Shown: positions 1-9,034, counted from the stretch's first letter. The stretch is 64,000 bases of DNA from an uncultured Paracoccaceae bacterium (GCA_947501355.1 CANMVA010000001.1:814001-878000); one strand, 5' to 3'. Numbers and translations are program-made. The notes: a model not told the origin generated them from the letters alone.

Positions 1-496
1 GTCCGAACTCGGCCAGCAAGCCGCCGATCATCGGGCCAAAGATAAACCCCATCCCAAAGGCCGCGCCGATCAAACCGAAATTTTGCGCTTTCTTTTCGGG
101 TGGAGAGATATCAGCAATGAACGCTCCTGCCGTCGATTGCGTGGCCGCCGTGATCCCACCGACAACGCGGGTCAGAAAGAGCAGCCAGATCGTGCCCGCG
201 ACGGCCATCACCAGATAGTCGATGGCCATCACCGCCAGTGAAATCAAAAGGATTGGTCTGCGCCCATACCGATCTGACAGCGACCCCAGCGTTGGCCCGA
301 ACAGAAACTGCATCACTGCGAATGTCGTTGCCAGTACGCCACCCCAGACCGCAGCCTCTCCCAGATCGCCGCCGTTCACGTCGCGGATCAGATCCGGCAT
401 CACCGGGAGGATCAGTCCGATCCCCATCGCATCCAGCACCAGTGTGATGAGGATAAATGCAAAGGGCATGCGATTTGAGGGGGTCTTCTGCGTCAT
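1..496 (-). CDS. MFS transporter, N-terminal part (cut by window start)
   Basis: The first 165 residues of a major facilitator superfamily transporter are present; the rest lies outside the window. At least four hydrophobic segments are visible. The MFS motif A (GSLSDRYGRR, about residues 71-80) sits in the loop between helices 2 and 3, as in TetA-like drug/proton antiporters. It is the last visible gene of a leftward run, 55 bp behind an enol-lactonase-like hydrolase. The start is the ATG at 496. Substrate is unknown; a TetA-like exporter is the closest guess from the N-terminal half alone. Confidence 0.85.
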   Translation of the reverse strand, partial: MTQKTPSNRMPFAFILITLVLDAMGIGLILPVMPDLIRDVNGGDLGEAAVWGGVLATTFAVMQFLFGPTLGSLSDRYGRRPILLISLAVMAIDYLVMAVAGTIWLLFLTRVVGGITAATQSTAGAFIADISPPEKKAQNFGLIGAAFGMGFIFGPMIGGLLAEFG

Positions 497-551
497 TGCG
501 CGACCCTAAAAGCGGTGTGCCGCCGGGCAAAGCTCAAATAAACCGCATGGT

Positions 552-1298
552 TCAGATATGCCCGATCTCTTTCAAAAATGTCACAAGATGTGCGGTGAAC
601 TGCTCTGGGTCATCCAGGGGGGACACATGGCCTGCCGTCTTCATCAAGGCAAACTTTGACCCCGGTATCAGATCGCTGGTCTCGCGCACCAGATCCGGCG
701 GGGTGGAGCGGTCCCGGCTTCCCGCAATCCCCAGCGCAGGAAGGCGCAGGCCGCTTGTCGGGGTGTAGAAATCCGTTCCGGCAATTGCGCGGCACACACC
801 GGCATAGCCGACCGGATCACAGCGCGCCAACCATGCGCCGACACCCGCATCACGGCACTGCCATCGCTCCAATGTCGTCTCGCGCACCGCCTCCATCCCC
901 CCTGACAGAACCGCCTCTGCGCGGTCCTCCCATGGACCGGCCTGCCCAAACTTTGCCGCCGTGTTCGCCAGAACCAGCCCGCGCACCAGATCGAGCCGCT
1001 TCACCGCCAGACCTTGGGCAATCATACCCCCGACAGACAGCCCTACGACGACCGCATCGCGCATTTCCAGCCGCGCCATCGCCGCCTCTGCATCGGCTAC
1101 CAACGCGCCCATCCGGTAAGGCCCGTCCGGCACTGCACTTGCCCCATGGCCGCGCAGGTCCATGACACCGGCACTCACGCCGTCGGGCAGGCGGTCAAAC
1201 ACCTCATCCCAAACCTGATGATCCAGCCCCAGACAATGGATGAAGAAGACCGGCGCGCCGCTCCCCTTCTTTTGTGTAAAAATACTCAAATCCGACAT
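552..1298 (-). CDS. Alpha/beta hydrolase, 3-oxoadipate enol-lactonase-like
   Basis: A 248-residue alpha/beta hydrolase of the size and pattern of PcaD enol-lactonases. The nucleophile elbow GLSVGG places Ser88, with probable Asp196 and His224 completing the triad; the oxyanion-hole strand reads FFIHCLG near residue 20. It is probably cytoplasmic. No other protocatechuate-pathway genes are nearby, so the substrate may not be 3-oxoadipate enol-lactone and a gene symbol is not given. It follows the nuclease-like gene by 9 bp in a leftward operon. The first codons coincide with a short motif that recurs twice elsewhere in this window (see findings). Confidence 0.8.
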   Translation of the reverse strand: MSDLSIFTQKKGSGAPVFFIHCLGLDHQVWDEVFDRLPDGVSAGVMDLRGHGASAVPDGPYRMGALVADAEAAMARLEMRDAVVVGLSVGGMIAQGLAVKRLDLVRGLVLANTAAKFGQAGPWEDRAEAVLSGGMEAVRETTLERWQCRDAGVGAWLARCDPVGYAGVCRAIAGTDFYTPTSGLRLPALGIAGSRDRSTPPDLVRETSDLIPGSKFALMKTAGHVSPLDDPEQFTAHLVTFLKEIGHI

Positions 1299-1307
1299 GG
1301 GCCAGAC

Positions 1308-2492
1308 TCACTCTATCAGCCGGATATGCGCCATGATCTGCCCGTGATCCGAGGCCAGCTTGTTATAGGGGGCCTCGGGATGGGAGCCATCGGTTAGATG
1401 GTCATTAAAGCAGCTGAAATACGCCATTTCCCCGATCCGCCCCGCAAAATCGGGATGAAAATGCCGCGACAGGAAAATCTGGTCGATGGACTCAAACACA
1501 CCCCCGAACGCCGCCGTATAGACCATATCTCTCAAGGACTTACGGACAAACAGCTTCTCGGCTGAGTGCAACCGGACAGCCTCAATCGCCTCTGTGATCA
1601 CGACATTCTCTTCGTCCGAATACCGGTCATTCCGGCTTTCAGCATCATGCCGCCGCATCCAGGCATAATTCTTGAAGGGCCGCTCCCCGCTGATGATTTC
1701 TGAGCTTACCGCATGCTCGCCATCGTTGAAATCCCCCAGCACCATGACCGGCGCGCCCGTGGCCAGTTCGTCCAGAATGGCCCGCCGCAACACCCAGGCC
1801 TCGGCCATCCGCCGCAAGGCTGCACGCAGCGACCCCAGCGCGCGTCCGGCGGGATCGTAGTTTACCAGATCGACCTCTGGCGCGATGCCATTTACCCTTG
1901 GATACTCGCCAAGTTTCGACTTCAGATGACAGTTGAACACCGTCACCACGCGCCCGCCCACAGGGATCCGCACCCTCAAGACAGGGCGCGACAACTTGCT
2001 GATCTGGTAAAATCCGCCATCCGAGCCATCCAGATCGGAGAACGGGATATCCAGCGGCTCCGGCAGCTCTTGAATAACCTCCGGTGTGCCTGCGAAGCCA
2101 AAGCGCGACAGCACGGCAACACCGGGCCTGCGCTGTCCCGGCACCCCATCATTCGCGTTGGGTGCGAAGGCTAAAGCGGCATCCGTATAGGGCCGATAGG
2201 CGAGCTTTCGGAAAATCGCCTTGCGATGATACCGCTTGGTGCGGTCGGGGATCACGGCCTCGTTGGCTTGCGCACCGCGCAGGTCAGCTTCGGCAATGAC
2301 GGCCTCCAATGCAGCTTGCTCGAATATCTCCTGAAAGCAGACGATATCCGCATCCAGCGTCAAAAGCTGATCAGCCAGCCAATCCTCTTTCCACGCATAT
2401 TCTTCCGGCGTGTATTCCTCGAACCGGTAGTATTCCTTGCCCGCCCCGATCAGGTTCTTGACGTTGAAACTGGCAATCGTGAACTCGGTCAT
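1308..2492 (-). CDS. Endonuclease/exonuclease/phosphatase family protein
   Basis: A 394-residue protein of the EEP (DNase I/exonuclease III fold) superfamily. Expected catalytic motifs are all visible: Asn10 (ASFNVKN), Glu55 (CFQEIF), His189 (FNCHLK), Asp254/Asn256 (LGDFND) and the terminal SDH at about 381-383. No signal peptide is evident. The family includes nucleases, phosphatases and lipid phosphodiesterases, so the substrate cannot be deduced. The start overlaps the stop of the preceding PLP-enzyme gene by 4 bp (ATGA), indicating translational coupling. Confidence 0.85.
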   Translation of the reverse strand: MTEFTIASFNVKNLIGAGKEYYRFEEYTPEEYAWKEDWLADQLLTLDADIVCFQEIFEQAALEAVIAEADLRGAQANEAVIPDRTKRYHRKAIFRKLAYRPYTDAALAFAPNANDGVPGQRRPGVAVLSRFGFAGTPEVIQELPEPLDIPFSDLDGSDGGFYQISKLSRPVLRVRIPVGGRVVTVFNCHLKSKLGEYPRVNGIAPEVDLVNYDPAGRALGSLRAALRRMAEAWVLRRAILDELATGAPVMVLGDFNDGEHAVSSEIISGERPFKNYAWMRRHDAESRNDRYSDEENVVITEAIEAVRLHSAEKLFVRKSLRDMVYTAAFGGVFESIDQIFLSRHFHPDFAGRIGEMAYFSCFNDHLTDGSHPEAPYNKLASDHGQIMAHIRLIE

Positions 2493-3469
2493 ACCTTATC
2501 TCCATACGCGCTCAGCGCGCGTTGAAACATCTGGGTGTCGACATTGCCGCCCGACGCGGTGCAGATCACGGCCTCGCCTTCAATCTCGCCGCCATGAAAC
2601 AAGGCTCCTGCCAAGGCAGACGCGCCACCCGGCTCCAACACCAGTTTGAGATGGGCGAACGCATAGGCCATCGCGTTCAGGCATTCGTCATCTGTCACGA
2701 TGATTCCTGGCCCACAAAGCCGGTGCAGGATCGGAAAGGTCATCTCTCCGGGTTGGGGCGAGATGATCGCATCGCAGATCGAACCGCTCTTCGCGGCGTT
2801 CACTTCTCTGTTGCCCGACCGCAGCGACCGCGCCACGTCGTCGAACCCTTCAGGTTCGACCGGGCGGACCCGCATCGCGGGGGCTTCCGCTTCCAAAGCC
2901 AGTGCAATTCCAGAGGCAAACCCGCCGCCGCCACAGCAGACCAGCACATCGCCACGGGTGACCCCGGCCTCGCGCGCTTGCTCTGCAATCTCCAGCCCTG
3001 TCGTGCCTTGCCCCGCAATCACCTCTGCGTTGTCGAAAGGCTCGATCAATGTCAGTCCGCGCGCCTCGGCAAGGGTCTGTCCGATCGCTTTGCGATCCTC
3101 GGTCGCGCGGTCATAGAGCACGACCTCGGCCTCCAGAGCGCGTGTGGCGTCGATCTTGGTCTGCGGCGCGTCCGTTGGCATCACGATGACCGCAGCCACC
3201 CCATGCGCGCGCGCAGCCAAGGCCACGCCCTGCGCATGATTACCGGACGAAAACGCGATCACGCCTCCCTTGCGCTGGGCCGCATTCAGGGCGGACACAG
3301 CCGACCAGCCACCGCGAAACTTGAACGATCCGGTGTGTTGCAGGTTCTCGGCCTTCAGAAACACCTGCCGCCCGGCGACCTCATCCAGAAACGGAGAGCT
3401 GAGCAAGGGCGTGCGTCGCGCATGGCTCGCAAGCCGGGTCTGCGCGGCGCGGATCATCTCGATATTCAT
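2489..3469 (-). CDS. PLP-dependent threonine/serine dehydratase-like enzyme
   Basis: A 326-residue fold-type II PLP enzyme of the threonine/serine dehydratase family. The Schiff-base lysine is Lys50 in GSFKFRGG, the SSGNHAQG loop that contacts the substrate carboxylate is near residue 74, and the glycine-rich phosphate loop CCGGGGFASG is near 172. It lacks the C-terminal ACT regulatory domain of biosynthetic IlvA, so it is more likely a catabolic dehydratase, serine racemase or hydroxyaspartate-type dehydratase. It overlaps both neighbours by 4 bp in the leftward operon. Confidence 0.85.
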   Translation of the reverse strand: MNIEMIRAAQTRLASHARRTPLLSSPFLDEVAGRQVFLKAENLQHTGSFKFRGGWSAVSALNAAQRKGGVIAFSSGNHAQGVALAARAHGVAAVIVMPTDAPQTKIDATRALEAEVVLYDRATEDRKAIGQTLAEARGLTLIEPFDNAEVIAGQGTTGLEIAEQAREAGVTRGDVLVCCGGGGFASGIALALEAEAPAMRVRPVEPEGFDDVARSLRSGNREVNAAKSGSICDAIISPQPGEMTFPILHRLCGPGIIVTDDECLNAMAYAFAHLKLVLEPGGASALAGALFHGGEIEGEAVICTASGGNVDTQMFQRALSAYGDKV

Positions 3470-4287
3470 CGCATTGCCTCGATCCAGGCGTGCAGGGCCG
3501 CGACCGCTTCGGGCTCATCGAGAAACGGAATATGCGCCCGGTCCGGAACCACGGCTGTGATCATATCCGGTCTGCGCTGTTGCATCTCGGCCAGCGTTTC
3601 GGCGCTGAGCAAGTCCGAATTCGCACCGCGGATCGCGCAAAGCGGCAGACCCTCGAACGCATCGAAAAAGGGCCATAAATCCGGTGCAGGTTGGGCGCCT
3701 GCTTCCAGCACCGCGTCGCGCAGTTTTGGATCGTAGCGAATAACCAGGCCGTCCTCGGTTTCGCGAAATTGCTTGCGCACTTCCTCAAGCCAGCGGCCTT
3801 CGGGGACATTGGCAAAAACCGGCATGGTCTCTCGCACCGCAGCGGCCTCCGCATAGGTTTTCTGCGGCGGGTTGCGCCCGATGTAATTCTTGATGACCTC
3901 CAGTCCCGCAGGGTCCAGATGCGGCCCGATATCGTTCAACGCGACCCCGATCAGCCGGTCTTTCACAGTTGCCGCCAGCCCCATCGCGATCAGCCCACCG
4001 CGGGACGTTCCAAGGATGGCGGCGCGCTCCAATCCAAGGTGATTCATCAATTCAACACAGTCTCGACACTCAATCGGGATCGCGTATGTCAAATAATCAT
4101 CGGCCCAGCCTGATTGCCCCCGCCCGCGATAATCGAGCCGGATCAGGCGCACATCACCCAGATGAGGTGCGACATAGTCAAAGTCCGAGCCGTTGCGCGT
4201 GAGTCCGGCCAGACAGATGACGGGCAGGCCAGCTCCCTCATCCGTGTAATGCAGCGACAACCCGTCTGAGGTGGTGAAATGCGGCAT
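3466..4287 (-). CDS. Alpha/beta hydrolase
   Basis: A 273-residue alpha/beta hydrolase fold protein. The nucleophile elbow LGTSRGG gives Ser95; the oxyanion strand is PVICLAGLTRNG, and a C-terminal His is in DRAHIPFLDEP. The start ATG abuts the stop codon of the dehalogenase gene with no spacer, and the stop overlaps the dehydratase start by 4 bp. Substrate is unknown. Its companions (a dehalogenase and a dehydratase) suggest turnover of a small organic acid or ester, but that is inference from context. Confidence 0.82.
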   Translation of the reverse strand: MPHFTTSDGLSLHYTDEGAGLPVICLAGLTRNGSDFDYVAPHLGDVRLIRLDYRGRGQSGWADDYLTYAIPIECRDCVELMNHLGLERAAILGTSRGGLIAMGLAATVKDRLIGVALNDIGPHLDPAGLEVIKNYIGRNPPQKTYAEAAAVRETMPVFANVPEGRWLEEVRKQFRETEDGLVIRYDPKLRDAVLEAGAQPAPDLWPFFDAFEGLPLCAIRGANSDLLSAETLAEMQQRRPDMITAVVPDRAHIPFLDEPEAVAALHAWIEAMR

Positions 4288-4974
4288 TTAGAGGCTCCTT
4301 GCGAGTTCGGGGATTGTGCTCAGGTCCGACAGAACCTGCGCCGGTGTTCCGGGCAAACGGTCCATTGGCAGGCTAGTCCGGTTCACCCAGACCGTCTGAA
4401 ATCCGTATGCCGCGGCCCCCGCCGCATCCCATCCGTTCGAAGACACGAAAAGCACCTCGTTCCGTGCGCAGGCAAAGCGGGCTTCGACCATGTCATACAC
4501 CCGCGCGTCGGGTTTGAAGACGCCTACGCTCTCGACGCTCAGAACTGCGTCCAGAAGACCTTCGAGACCGGCGCTTTCCACAGCTCCGCTGAGCATGTCG
4601 GGCGATCCGTTGGAAAGGATGCCGGTGTCGAAGCCCGCCGCTTTCAGATCAGCCAGCATATCCGGGACCTCGGCATAGGCCGAAAGCGCCCAATAGAGCG
4701 CCAAAAGCCGTTCGCGCAGTGCGGGATCGGTCAGTCCGGTCGTCTCCATCGCCCAATCGAGGCCATCCTGGGTGACCTGCCAGAAATCCGTGTGATCGCC
4801 GGTCACCGCGCGGAGCCATGTGTATTGCAACTGCTTGTCGCGCCAATGGGCGGCCAGCGTCTGCCAGCACGCGCGCAGCGCGTCATTTCCCGGCTCCTCC
4901 GCCGCTTCGCGCGCCGCAGCGGTGACGTCGAACAATGTGCCGTAGGCGTCAAAAATGCAGGTTGTGATGGTCAT
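4288..4974 (-). CDS. Haloacid dehalogenase type II (HAD superfamily)
   Basis: A 228-residue HAD hydrolase with the type II haloacid dehalogenase signature at its N terminus, IFDAYGTLFDV, with nucleophile Asp9. LSNGSPDML (motif II), KPDARVY (motif III lysine) and VSSNGWDAAGA (motif IV) follow in order. The family hydrolyses (S)-2-haloacids to 2-hydroxyacids, although many members act on phosphates. The start at 4974 was preferred over an upstream ATG at 5001 because an AAAGGACG ribosome binding site lies 7 nt ahead and homologues begin next to the first strand. It is first in the leftward run. Confidence 0.85.
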   Translation of the reverse strand: MTITTCIFDAYGTLFDVTAAAREAAEEPGNDALRACWQTLAAHWRDKQLQYTWLRAVTGDHTDFWQVTQDGLDWAMETTGLTDPALRERLLALYWALSAYAEVPDMLADLKAAGFDTGILSNGSPDMLSGAVESAGLEGLLDAVLSVESVGVFKPDARVYDMVEARFACARNEVLFVSSNGWDAAGAAAYGFQTVWVNRTSLPMDRLPGTPAQVLSDLSTIPELARSL

Positions 4975-4999
4975 GATGCGTCCTTTGTCGAGGGCGAAC

Positions 5000-5045
5000 A
5001 AAACGCGTTTGACGCGTTTTGAAAAGAGTTTTGCTGAAAACTCTT
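5000..5045. repeat. Two adjacent perfect hairpins
   Basis: Two inverted repeats lie back to back upstream of the dehalogenase gene. The first pairs AAAACGCG (5000-5007) with CGCGTTTT (5013-5020); the second pairs AAGAGTTTT (5024-5032) with AAAACTCTT (5037-5045) around a GCTG loop. Each would form a stem of 8-9 bp on either strand. Neither is followed by a clear T-tract, so simple intrinsic termination is not obvious. Confidence 0.7.
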
Positions 5046-5060
5046 CAGGCGCGGTCCTGG

Positions 5061-5074
5061 TTGATGCACATCAA
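5061..5074 (+). promoter_or_regulatory. FNR/FnrL-type binding site
   Basis: TTGATGCACATCAA is an exact match to the TTGAT-N4-ATCAA box bound by FNR-family oxygen-responsive regulators. Its centre is about 67 bp upstream of the ydcH-like start codon. That would fit a class II activation site if transcription starts near 5109. The box is seen directly; regulation is inferred. Confidence 0.7.
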
Positions 5075-5134
5075 GGTCGGCTGCATGGCAGCCACCTAGC
5101 CTGAGACCGACTTTGAGGAAAAGGGAGAGCGTCA

Positions 5135-5368
5135 ATGTCCAACACACCCCATGAACTGGCCGAGGAATTCCCCGACAAGATCGAAGCGATGCAAGGGCTG
5201 AAAGAAAGCGACGCGCATTTTGCCAAGCTGGCGGAGGAATATCATGAGGTGAACCGCGCCATTCACCGGGCCGAGACGAATATCGAACCGATGGATCAGT
5301 TTGCCGAAGAAGACCTGCGCAAGCAGCGGATGCGGCTCAAGGATGAGATCGCGCGCATGCTGAGCTAA
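5135..5368 (+). CDS. YdcH family protein (DUF465)
   Basis: A 77-residue, charged, all-helical protein matching the DUF465/YdcH family. The C-terminal half, with the pattern LRKQRMRLKDEIARML, is the family's conserved helix and probably forms a coiled coil. No enzymatic residues are known for the family. The ATG at 5135 has a strong AAAGGGAGAG binding site. The upstream FNR box suggests oxygen-dependent expression. Confidence 0.85.
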   Translation: MSNTPHELAEEFPDKIEAMQGLKESDAHFAKLAEEYHEVNRAIHRAETNIEPMDQFAEEDLRKQRMRLKDEIARMLS

Positions 5369-5430
5369 GCCAAATCGTCGAATTGTGCTATAGCCGGGGT
5401 CACTTGACGCAAGATCGGAGGACCCAACAG

Positions 5431-5817
5431 ATGTCACAAACCCATGGAACTGTGCATTGGAGCGAATTGACCACGCCCGATGTGCCAAAGGCTTTGGCCT
5501 ATTATGGCGACGTTTGCGGATGGACCTTTGACATGATGCCGATGCCAGAGGGCGACTATCACGTCGGTATGCTCGGAGAGACACCAATGGCCGGCATTGT
5601 CGGGATGGAGGCTGTGCCCGAAGGCACGCCGCCCCATTGGTTGACCTATCTGGCGGTGGACGATGTGGATAAGGCTGTGGCGCAAACCCGTGCGGCGGGC
5701 GGCCAGATTTACCGCGATTGCCTTGATGTGCAGGGCGTCGGACGGTTTGCGATTGTGGCCGATCCCACCGGGGCCGCGGTCGGTCTGATTACACCCAGCG
5801 ATGAGCCCATGGAATAG
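5431..5817 (+). CDS. VOC family protein (glyoxalase/bleomycin resistance fold)
   Basis: A 128-residue protein with two beta-alpha-beta-beta-beta half-modules of the vicinal oxygen chelate fold. The first begins GTVHWSELTTPD and the second begins PHWLTYLAVDDVDKA. The His in VHWSE and the acidic residues late in each half are candidate metal ligands. The ATG at 5431 is chosen because CGGAGGAC precedes it; an open frame extends upstream without a start signal. Function beyond the fold cannot be read. The gene converges on fabI. Confidence 0.8.
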   Translation: MSQTHGTVHWSELTTPDVPKALAYYGDVCGWTFDMMPMPEGDYHVGMLGETPMAGIVGMEAVPEGTPPHWLTYLAVDDVDKAVAQTRAAGGQIYRDCLDVQGVGRFAIVADPTGAAVGLITPSDEPME

Positions 5818-5824
5818 GGTGCAC

Positions 5825-5849
5825 TTCAGGTATTTGAGGACAAAAGAAG
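5825..5849 (+). repeat. Short interspersed motif, copy B
   Basis: TTCAGGTATTTGAGGACAAA then AGAAG lies between the convergent VOC and fabI genes. It differs from the copy at 36274-36299 (minus strand) only in the three bases after GTATTT. Confidence 0.5.
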
Positions 5850-5850
5850 C

Positions 5851-6645
5851 CTAGAGGTTCTCTGGCTGTGGCATGCCCAAGACGTGGTAGCCACCGTCGA
5901 CGCGGATGATCTCTCCGGTGGTGCAGGCGCCGTGATCGGACGCCAGATAAAGCGCGGTGCCGCCGACCGCCTCCAGCGTGGCATTGGCGCGCAGCGGTGC
6001 ATTCTGCTCGGTCTGGCGGTAGGTCTTGCGCGCGCCGCCGATGGCCGCGCCTGCCAGCGTTTTCATCGGGCCGGGCGAGATGGCGTTGACGCGAATGCCG
6101 TCAGGACCCAGATCGTTGGCCAGATAGCGCACGGTGGATTCGAGTGCGGCTTTCGCGACGCCCATCACATTGTAGAACGGCGTGACCCGGTTCGAGCCCT
6201 GATAGGTCAGCGTCAGGATCGTGCCGCCCTCGGTCATCAGCGGATGGGCGCGGCGGGTGACTTCGATCAGCGAGTAACAGCTGATCTCAAGCGAGGTCTT
6301 GAAGTTCTCGCGCGAGGTGTTGAGGAACCGCCCCGTCAATTCGGATTTGTCTGAGAATGCCACGGCGTGGACGACGAAGTCGAGCTTGCCCCATTTGTCC
6401 GCCAAGGCTGCAAAAGCCATGTCCAGCGACGCATCATCGGTCACGTCCACATCCACAAGGATATCCGATCCGACCGAAGCCGCCAGCGGCTCGACCCGCT
6501 TGCCAAACGCCTCGCCCTGATAGGTGAAAGCCAGTTCCGCACCCGCGTCGGCCATGGCTTTTGCGATGCCCCACGCGATGGAACGTTCATTGGCCACGCC
6601 CATAATCAGGCCGCGCTTGCCCTTCATCAAATCAGACATGCTCAT
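5851..6645 (-). CDS. fabI: Enoyl-[acyl-carrier-protein] reductase (NADH)
   Basis: A 264-residue FabI that reduces trans-2-enoyl-ACP in the last step of each fatty acid elongation cycle. The N-terminal nucleotide-binding pattern GVANERSIAWGIA (about 16-28) is diagnostic of FabI. The catalytic pair is Tyr158-x6-Lys165 in YNVMGVAK, with Tyr148 in LTYQGSN as the second conserved tyrosine. The start overlaps the fabB stop by one base (TAATG), consistent with a fabA-fabB-fabI transcript read leftward. Confidence 0.96.
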   Translation of the reverse strand: MSMSDLMKGKRGLIMGVANERSIAWGIAKAMADAGAELAFTYQGEAFGKRVEPLAASVGSDILVDVDVTDDASLDMAFAALADKWGKLDFVVHAVAFSDKSELTGRFLNTSRENFKTSLEISCYSLIEVTRRAHPLMTEGGTILTLTYQGSNRVTPFYNVMGVAKAALESTVRYLANDLGPDGIRVNAISPGPMKTLAGAAIGGARKTYRQTEQNAPLRANATLEAVGGTALYLASDHGACTTGEIIRVDGGYHVLGMPQPENL

Positions 6646-7871
6646 TACCCGTGATACTTGCTCATGACGAGCGTGGCATTGGTGCCGCCGAACCCGAAGC
6701 TGTTGGACAGCACCGTGTCGAGGGTGACCCCTTCGCGCAGCTCGGTCACGATCTCGCCTTCGTTCAAGGCAGGGTCCAACTCGGTGATATTGGCGGAGGC
6801 GGCGATGAAATCGTTTTCCATCATAATCAGCGAGTAGATCGCCTCATGCACGCCGGTCGCGCCCAAAGAATGCCCCGTCAGCGATTTGGTCGAGGCGATG
6901 GGCGGCGTGCTGCCTTCGCCAAAGACACGCCGCACGGCTTCCACTTCGGTCACATCGCCAGCGGGGGTCGAGGTGCCGTGGGCGTTGATATAGTCCACCT
7001 TTCGGTCGCCGATGGTCGAGATCGCGACTTTCATCGACCGCTCTCCGCCTTCGCCGGAGGGTGCCACCATATCATGCCCGTCCGAGGTCGCGCCATAGCC
7101 GGTGACTTCGGCGTATATCTTGGCACCACGCGCCTTGGCGTGCTCCAGTTCTTCGAGCACGACCATGCCGCCGCCGCCGCCAATGACGAACCCATCACGT
7201 GTCGCATCGAAGGGCCGCGAGGCGGTCTCCGGTGTGTCGTTATATTTGCTGCTCATCGCGCCCATGGCGTCGAAGAGGCAGCTTAGCGTCCAGTCGACTT
7301 CCTCGCCGCCACCGGCAAAGACCACGTCTTGCTTGCCCAGCTGAATTTGCTCCACCGCATTGCCGATGCAATGGGCGGATGTCGAACAGGCCGAGGTGAT
7401 CGAATAGTTGATGCCCTTGATCTTGAATGGTGTGGCCAGGCAGGCGCTGACGGTCGAGGACATACCGCGCGTCACCATGAACGGTCCCATGCGTTTCGGC
7501 GCGCCTTTTTCCACCACGATATTGTGGGCCGCAAAGAGGTTCGACGTGGATGGCCCGCCCGATCCCGCGATCAGCCCGGTGCGCTCGTTTGACACTTCAT
7601 GAGGCTCAAGCCCGCTATCGGCCACCGCCTGCTCCATCGCGAGATAGGCGTAAGACGCGGTTGGTCCCTGAAAGCGCAATTGGCGCTTGTCGATATGCTC
7701 AGCCAGATCAATCTGAGGGATCCCTGCGATCTGGCTACGAAAGCCGTGCTCGGCGTAATGCGGCTCTGCCGCAATGCCGGACTTGCCTGCGCGGAGTGAT
7801 GCCTCCACTTCGGCCACAGTGTTTCCTATGGGCGAGATGATCCCCATTCCGGTGATAACGACGCGACGCAT
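6645..7871 (-). CDS. fabB: 3-oxoacyl-[acyl-carrier-protein] synthase I
   Basis: A 408-residue beta-ketoacyl-ACP synthase of the FabB type, needed with FabA for unsaturated fatty acid synthesis. The Cys-His-His triad is Cys162 ([11 protein letters not shown]), His298 ([11 protein letters not shown]) and His334 ([12 protein letters not shown]). The C-terminal [11 protein letters not shown] loop is intact. The gene lies 18 bp behind fabA and overlaps fabI by one base. Confidence 0.96.
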   Translation of the reverse strand: MRRVVITGMGIISPIGNTVAEVEASLRAGKSGIAAEPHYAEHGFRSQIAGIPQIDLAEHIDKRQLRFQGPTASYAYLAMEQAVADSGLEPHEVSNERTGLIAGSGGPSTSNLFAAHNIVVEKGAPKRMGPFMVTRGMSSTVSACLATPFKIKGINYSITSACSTSAHCIGNAVEQIQLGKQDVVFAGGGEEVDWTLSCLFDAMGAMSSKYNDTPETASRPFDATRDGFVIGGGGGMVVLEELEHAKARGAKIYAEVTGYGATSDGHDMVAPSGEGGERSMKVAISTIGDRKVDYINAHGTSTPAGDVTEVEAVRRVFGEGSTPPIASTKSLTGHSLGATGVHEAIYSLIMMENDFIAASANITELDPALNEGEIVTELREGVTLDTVLSNSFGFGGTNATLVMSKYHG

Positions 7872-7889
7872 CCTGCGGCTCCCTCTGGC

Positions 7890-8402
7890 TCAGCTTTCGG
7901 CGGTGGCGAGACCGACCTTCATATCTTTGACAGCATAGATCACCTCACCATCGGCTTCCACACGGCCATCGGCAACACCCATCTTGAGGCGGCGGTCGAT
8001 GACACGGGTGAAATCGACGTAGTAGGTAATCATCTTGCGGTCAGGTTTCACCATGCCGGTCAGCTTCACTTCACCAACCCCCAGTGCGAATCCCTGACCC
8101 TGCCAGCCGCGCCAGCCAAGGTTGAAGCCCGTCAGTTGCCACAACCCATCAAGACCCAGACAGCCGGGCATGACCGGATTGCCGGGAAAATGGCACGCAA
8201 AGAACCACAGATCGGGATGGATATCGAACTCGGCCACGATATGGCCTTTGCCGTGTTCGCCGCCATCCGCCGACACATCGGTGATGCGGTCCATCATCAG
8301 CATGGGCGGTTCGGGCAGTTGCGCGTTTCCGGGGCCGAACAACTCGCCTCTCGCACATTTTAGCAGATCGTCCTTGTCGAAACTCGTCGGATATTGGGCC
8401 AT
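7890..8402 (-). CDS. fabA: 3-hydroxydecanoyl-[acyl-carrier-protein] dehydratase/isomerase
   Basis: A 170-residue hot-dog fold dehydratase/isomerase that introduces the cis double bond in unsaturated fatty acid synthesis. The catalytic His71 lies in [13 protein letters not shown] and Asp85 in [10 protein letters not shown], the standard FabA arrangement. It is first in the leftward fabA-fabB-fabI operon and is divergent from irr across about 170 bp, a pairing also seen in other alphaproteobacteria. Confidence 0.96.
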   Translation of the reverse strand: MAQYPTSFDKDDLLKCARGELFGPGNAQLPEPPMLMMDRITDVSADGGEHGKGHIVAEFDIHPDLWFFACHFPGNPVMPGCLGLDGLWQLTGFNLGWRGWQGQGFALGVGEVKLTGMVKPDRKMITYYVDFTRVIDRRLKMGVADGRVEADGEVIYAVKDMKVGLATAES

Positions 8403-8573
8403 TTAGCCACGCCCCTTTGTCGCATTTCCCGTTCCGCAGCCCCTTAACATCGCGCAGGAACCACTGGCAAGGGCGGTGCGATGGCACGCGGACGTATAGA
8501 TGCGACTGAATATCATTTGAAATCCAGCCCCCTCCGCCCCTATATTAGATACGTGAGGCAACGGACCAAGGTT

Positions 8574-8990
8574 ATGACCCAGGACGCAACAACCCGTGGA
8601 ACAGACTGGCTGACCACAGCCAATGTGCGCCCGACGCGGCAGCGCGTCTCTTTGGCGACGCTTCTGGTGGGCGATGGCAAGAACCGCCACGTCACGGCTG
8701 AAAGCCTCTATGAAGCCTGCAGCTCGGTTGGTGAACGCGTCTCGTTGGCGACGGTCTATAACACGTTGCGCACCTTCTGTGATGCTGGTTTGATGCGTGA
8801 AATAACGGTGGATGGCTCGAAAAGCTATTTTGACACCAACATGTCCGACCACCCGCATTTCTACTGGGAAGACGACAACACGCTCAGCGACGCGCCGGCC
8901 TCTGAGTTGGAAATCGCGTCACTTCCTGACGCCCCGGAAGGTGCCGAGATTGCAAAAGTCGACGTTGTGATCCGCCTGCGTCGCAAATAA
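8574..8990 (+). CDS. irr: Iron response regulator Irr (Fur family)
   Basis: A 138-residue Fur-superfamily regulator matching Irr, which controls iron and haem genes in alphaproteobacteria. The winged helix spans about 20-85 with the recognition region VSLATVYNTLRTF. His40 and the HPHFY motif (His93, His95) replace the HHDH metal cluster of true Fur proteins, as in Irr. No N-terminal haem regulatory GCW motif is visible, so rapid haem-triggered degradation as in Bradyrhizobium is not supported. The ATG at 8574 fits family length; an earlier frame-open ATG at 8481 would add 31 unlikely residues. Confidence 0.9.
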   Translation: MTQDATTRGTDWLTTANVRPTRQRVSLATLLVGDGKNRHVTAESLYEACSSVGERVSLATVYNTLRTFCDAGLMREITVDGSKSYFDTNMSDHPHFYWEDDNTLSDAPASELEIASLPDAPEGAEIAKVDVVIRLRRK

Positions 8991-9001
8991 CGCGCAACCC
9001 G

Positions 9002-9034
9002 CTTTCGCTTTTTCAAAATATCCCCGCCGGAGGC
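9002..9034 (-). repeat. Short interspersed motif, GGATATTTTGAAAAAGCGAA type
   Basis: On the minus strand this intergenic stretch reads GGGATATTTTGAAAAAGCG followed by AAAG. It closely resembles the motif after metK (36213-36236, GGATATTTGAAAAAAGCG then AAG). Both lie just past gene 3' ends. It is a repeat by comparison within this window only. Confidence 0.45.
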
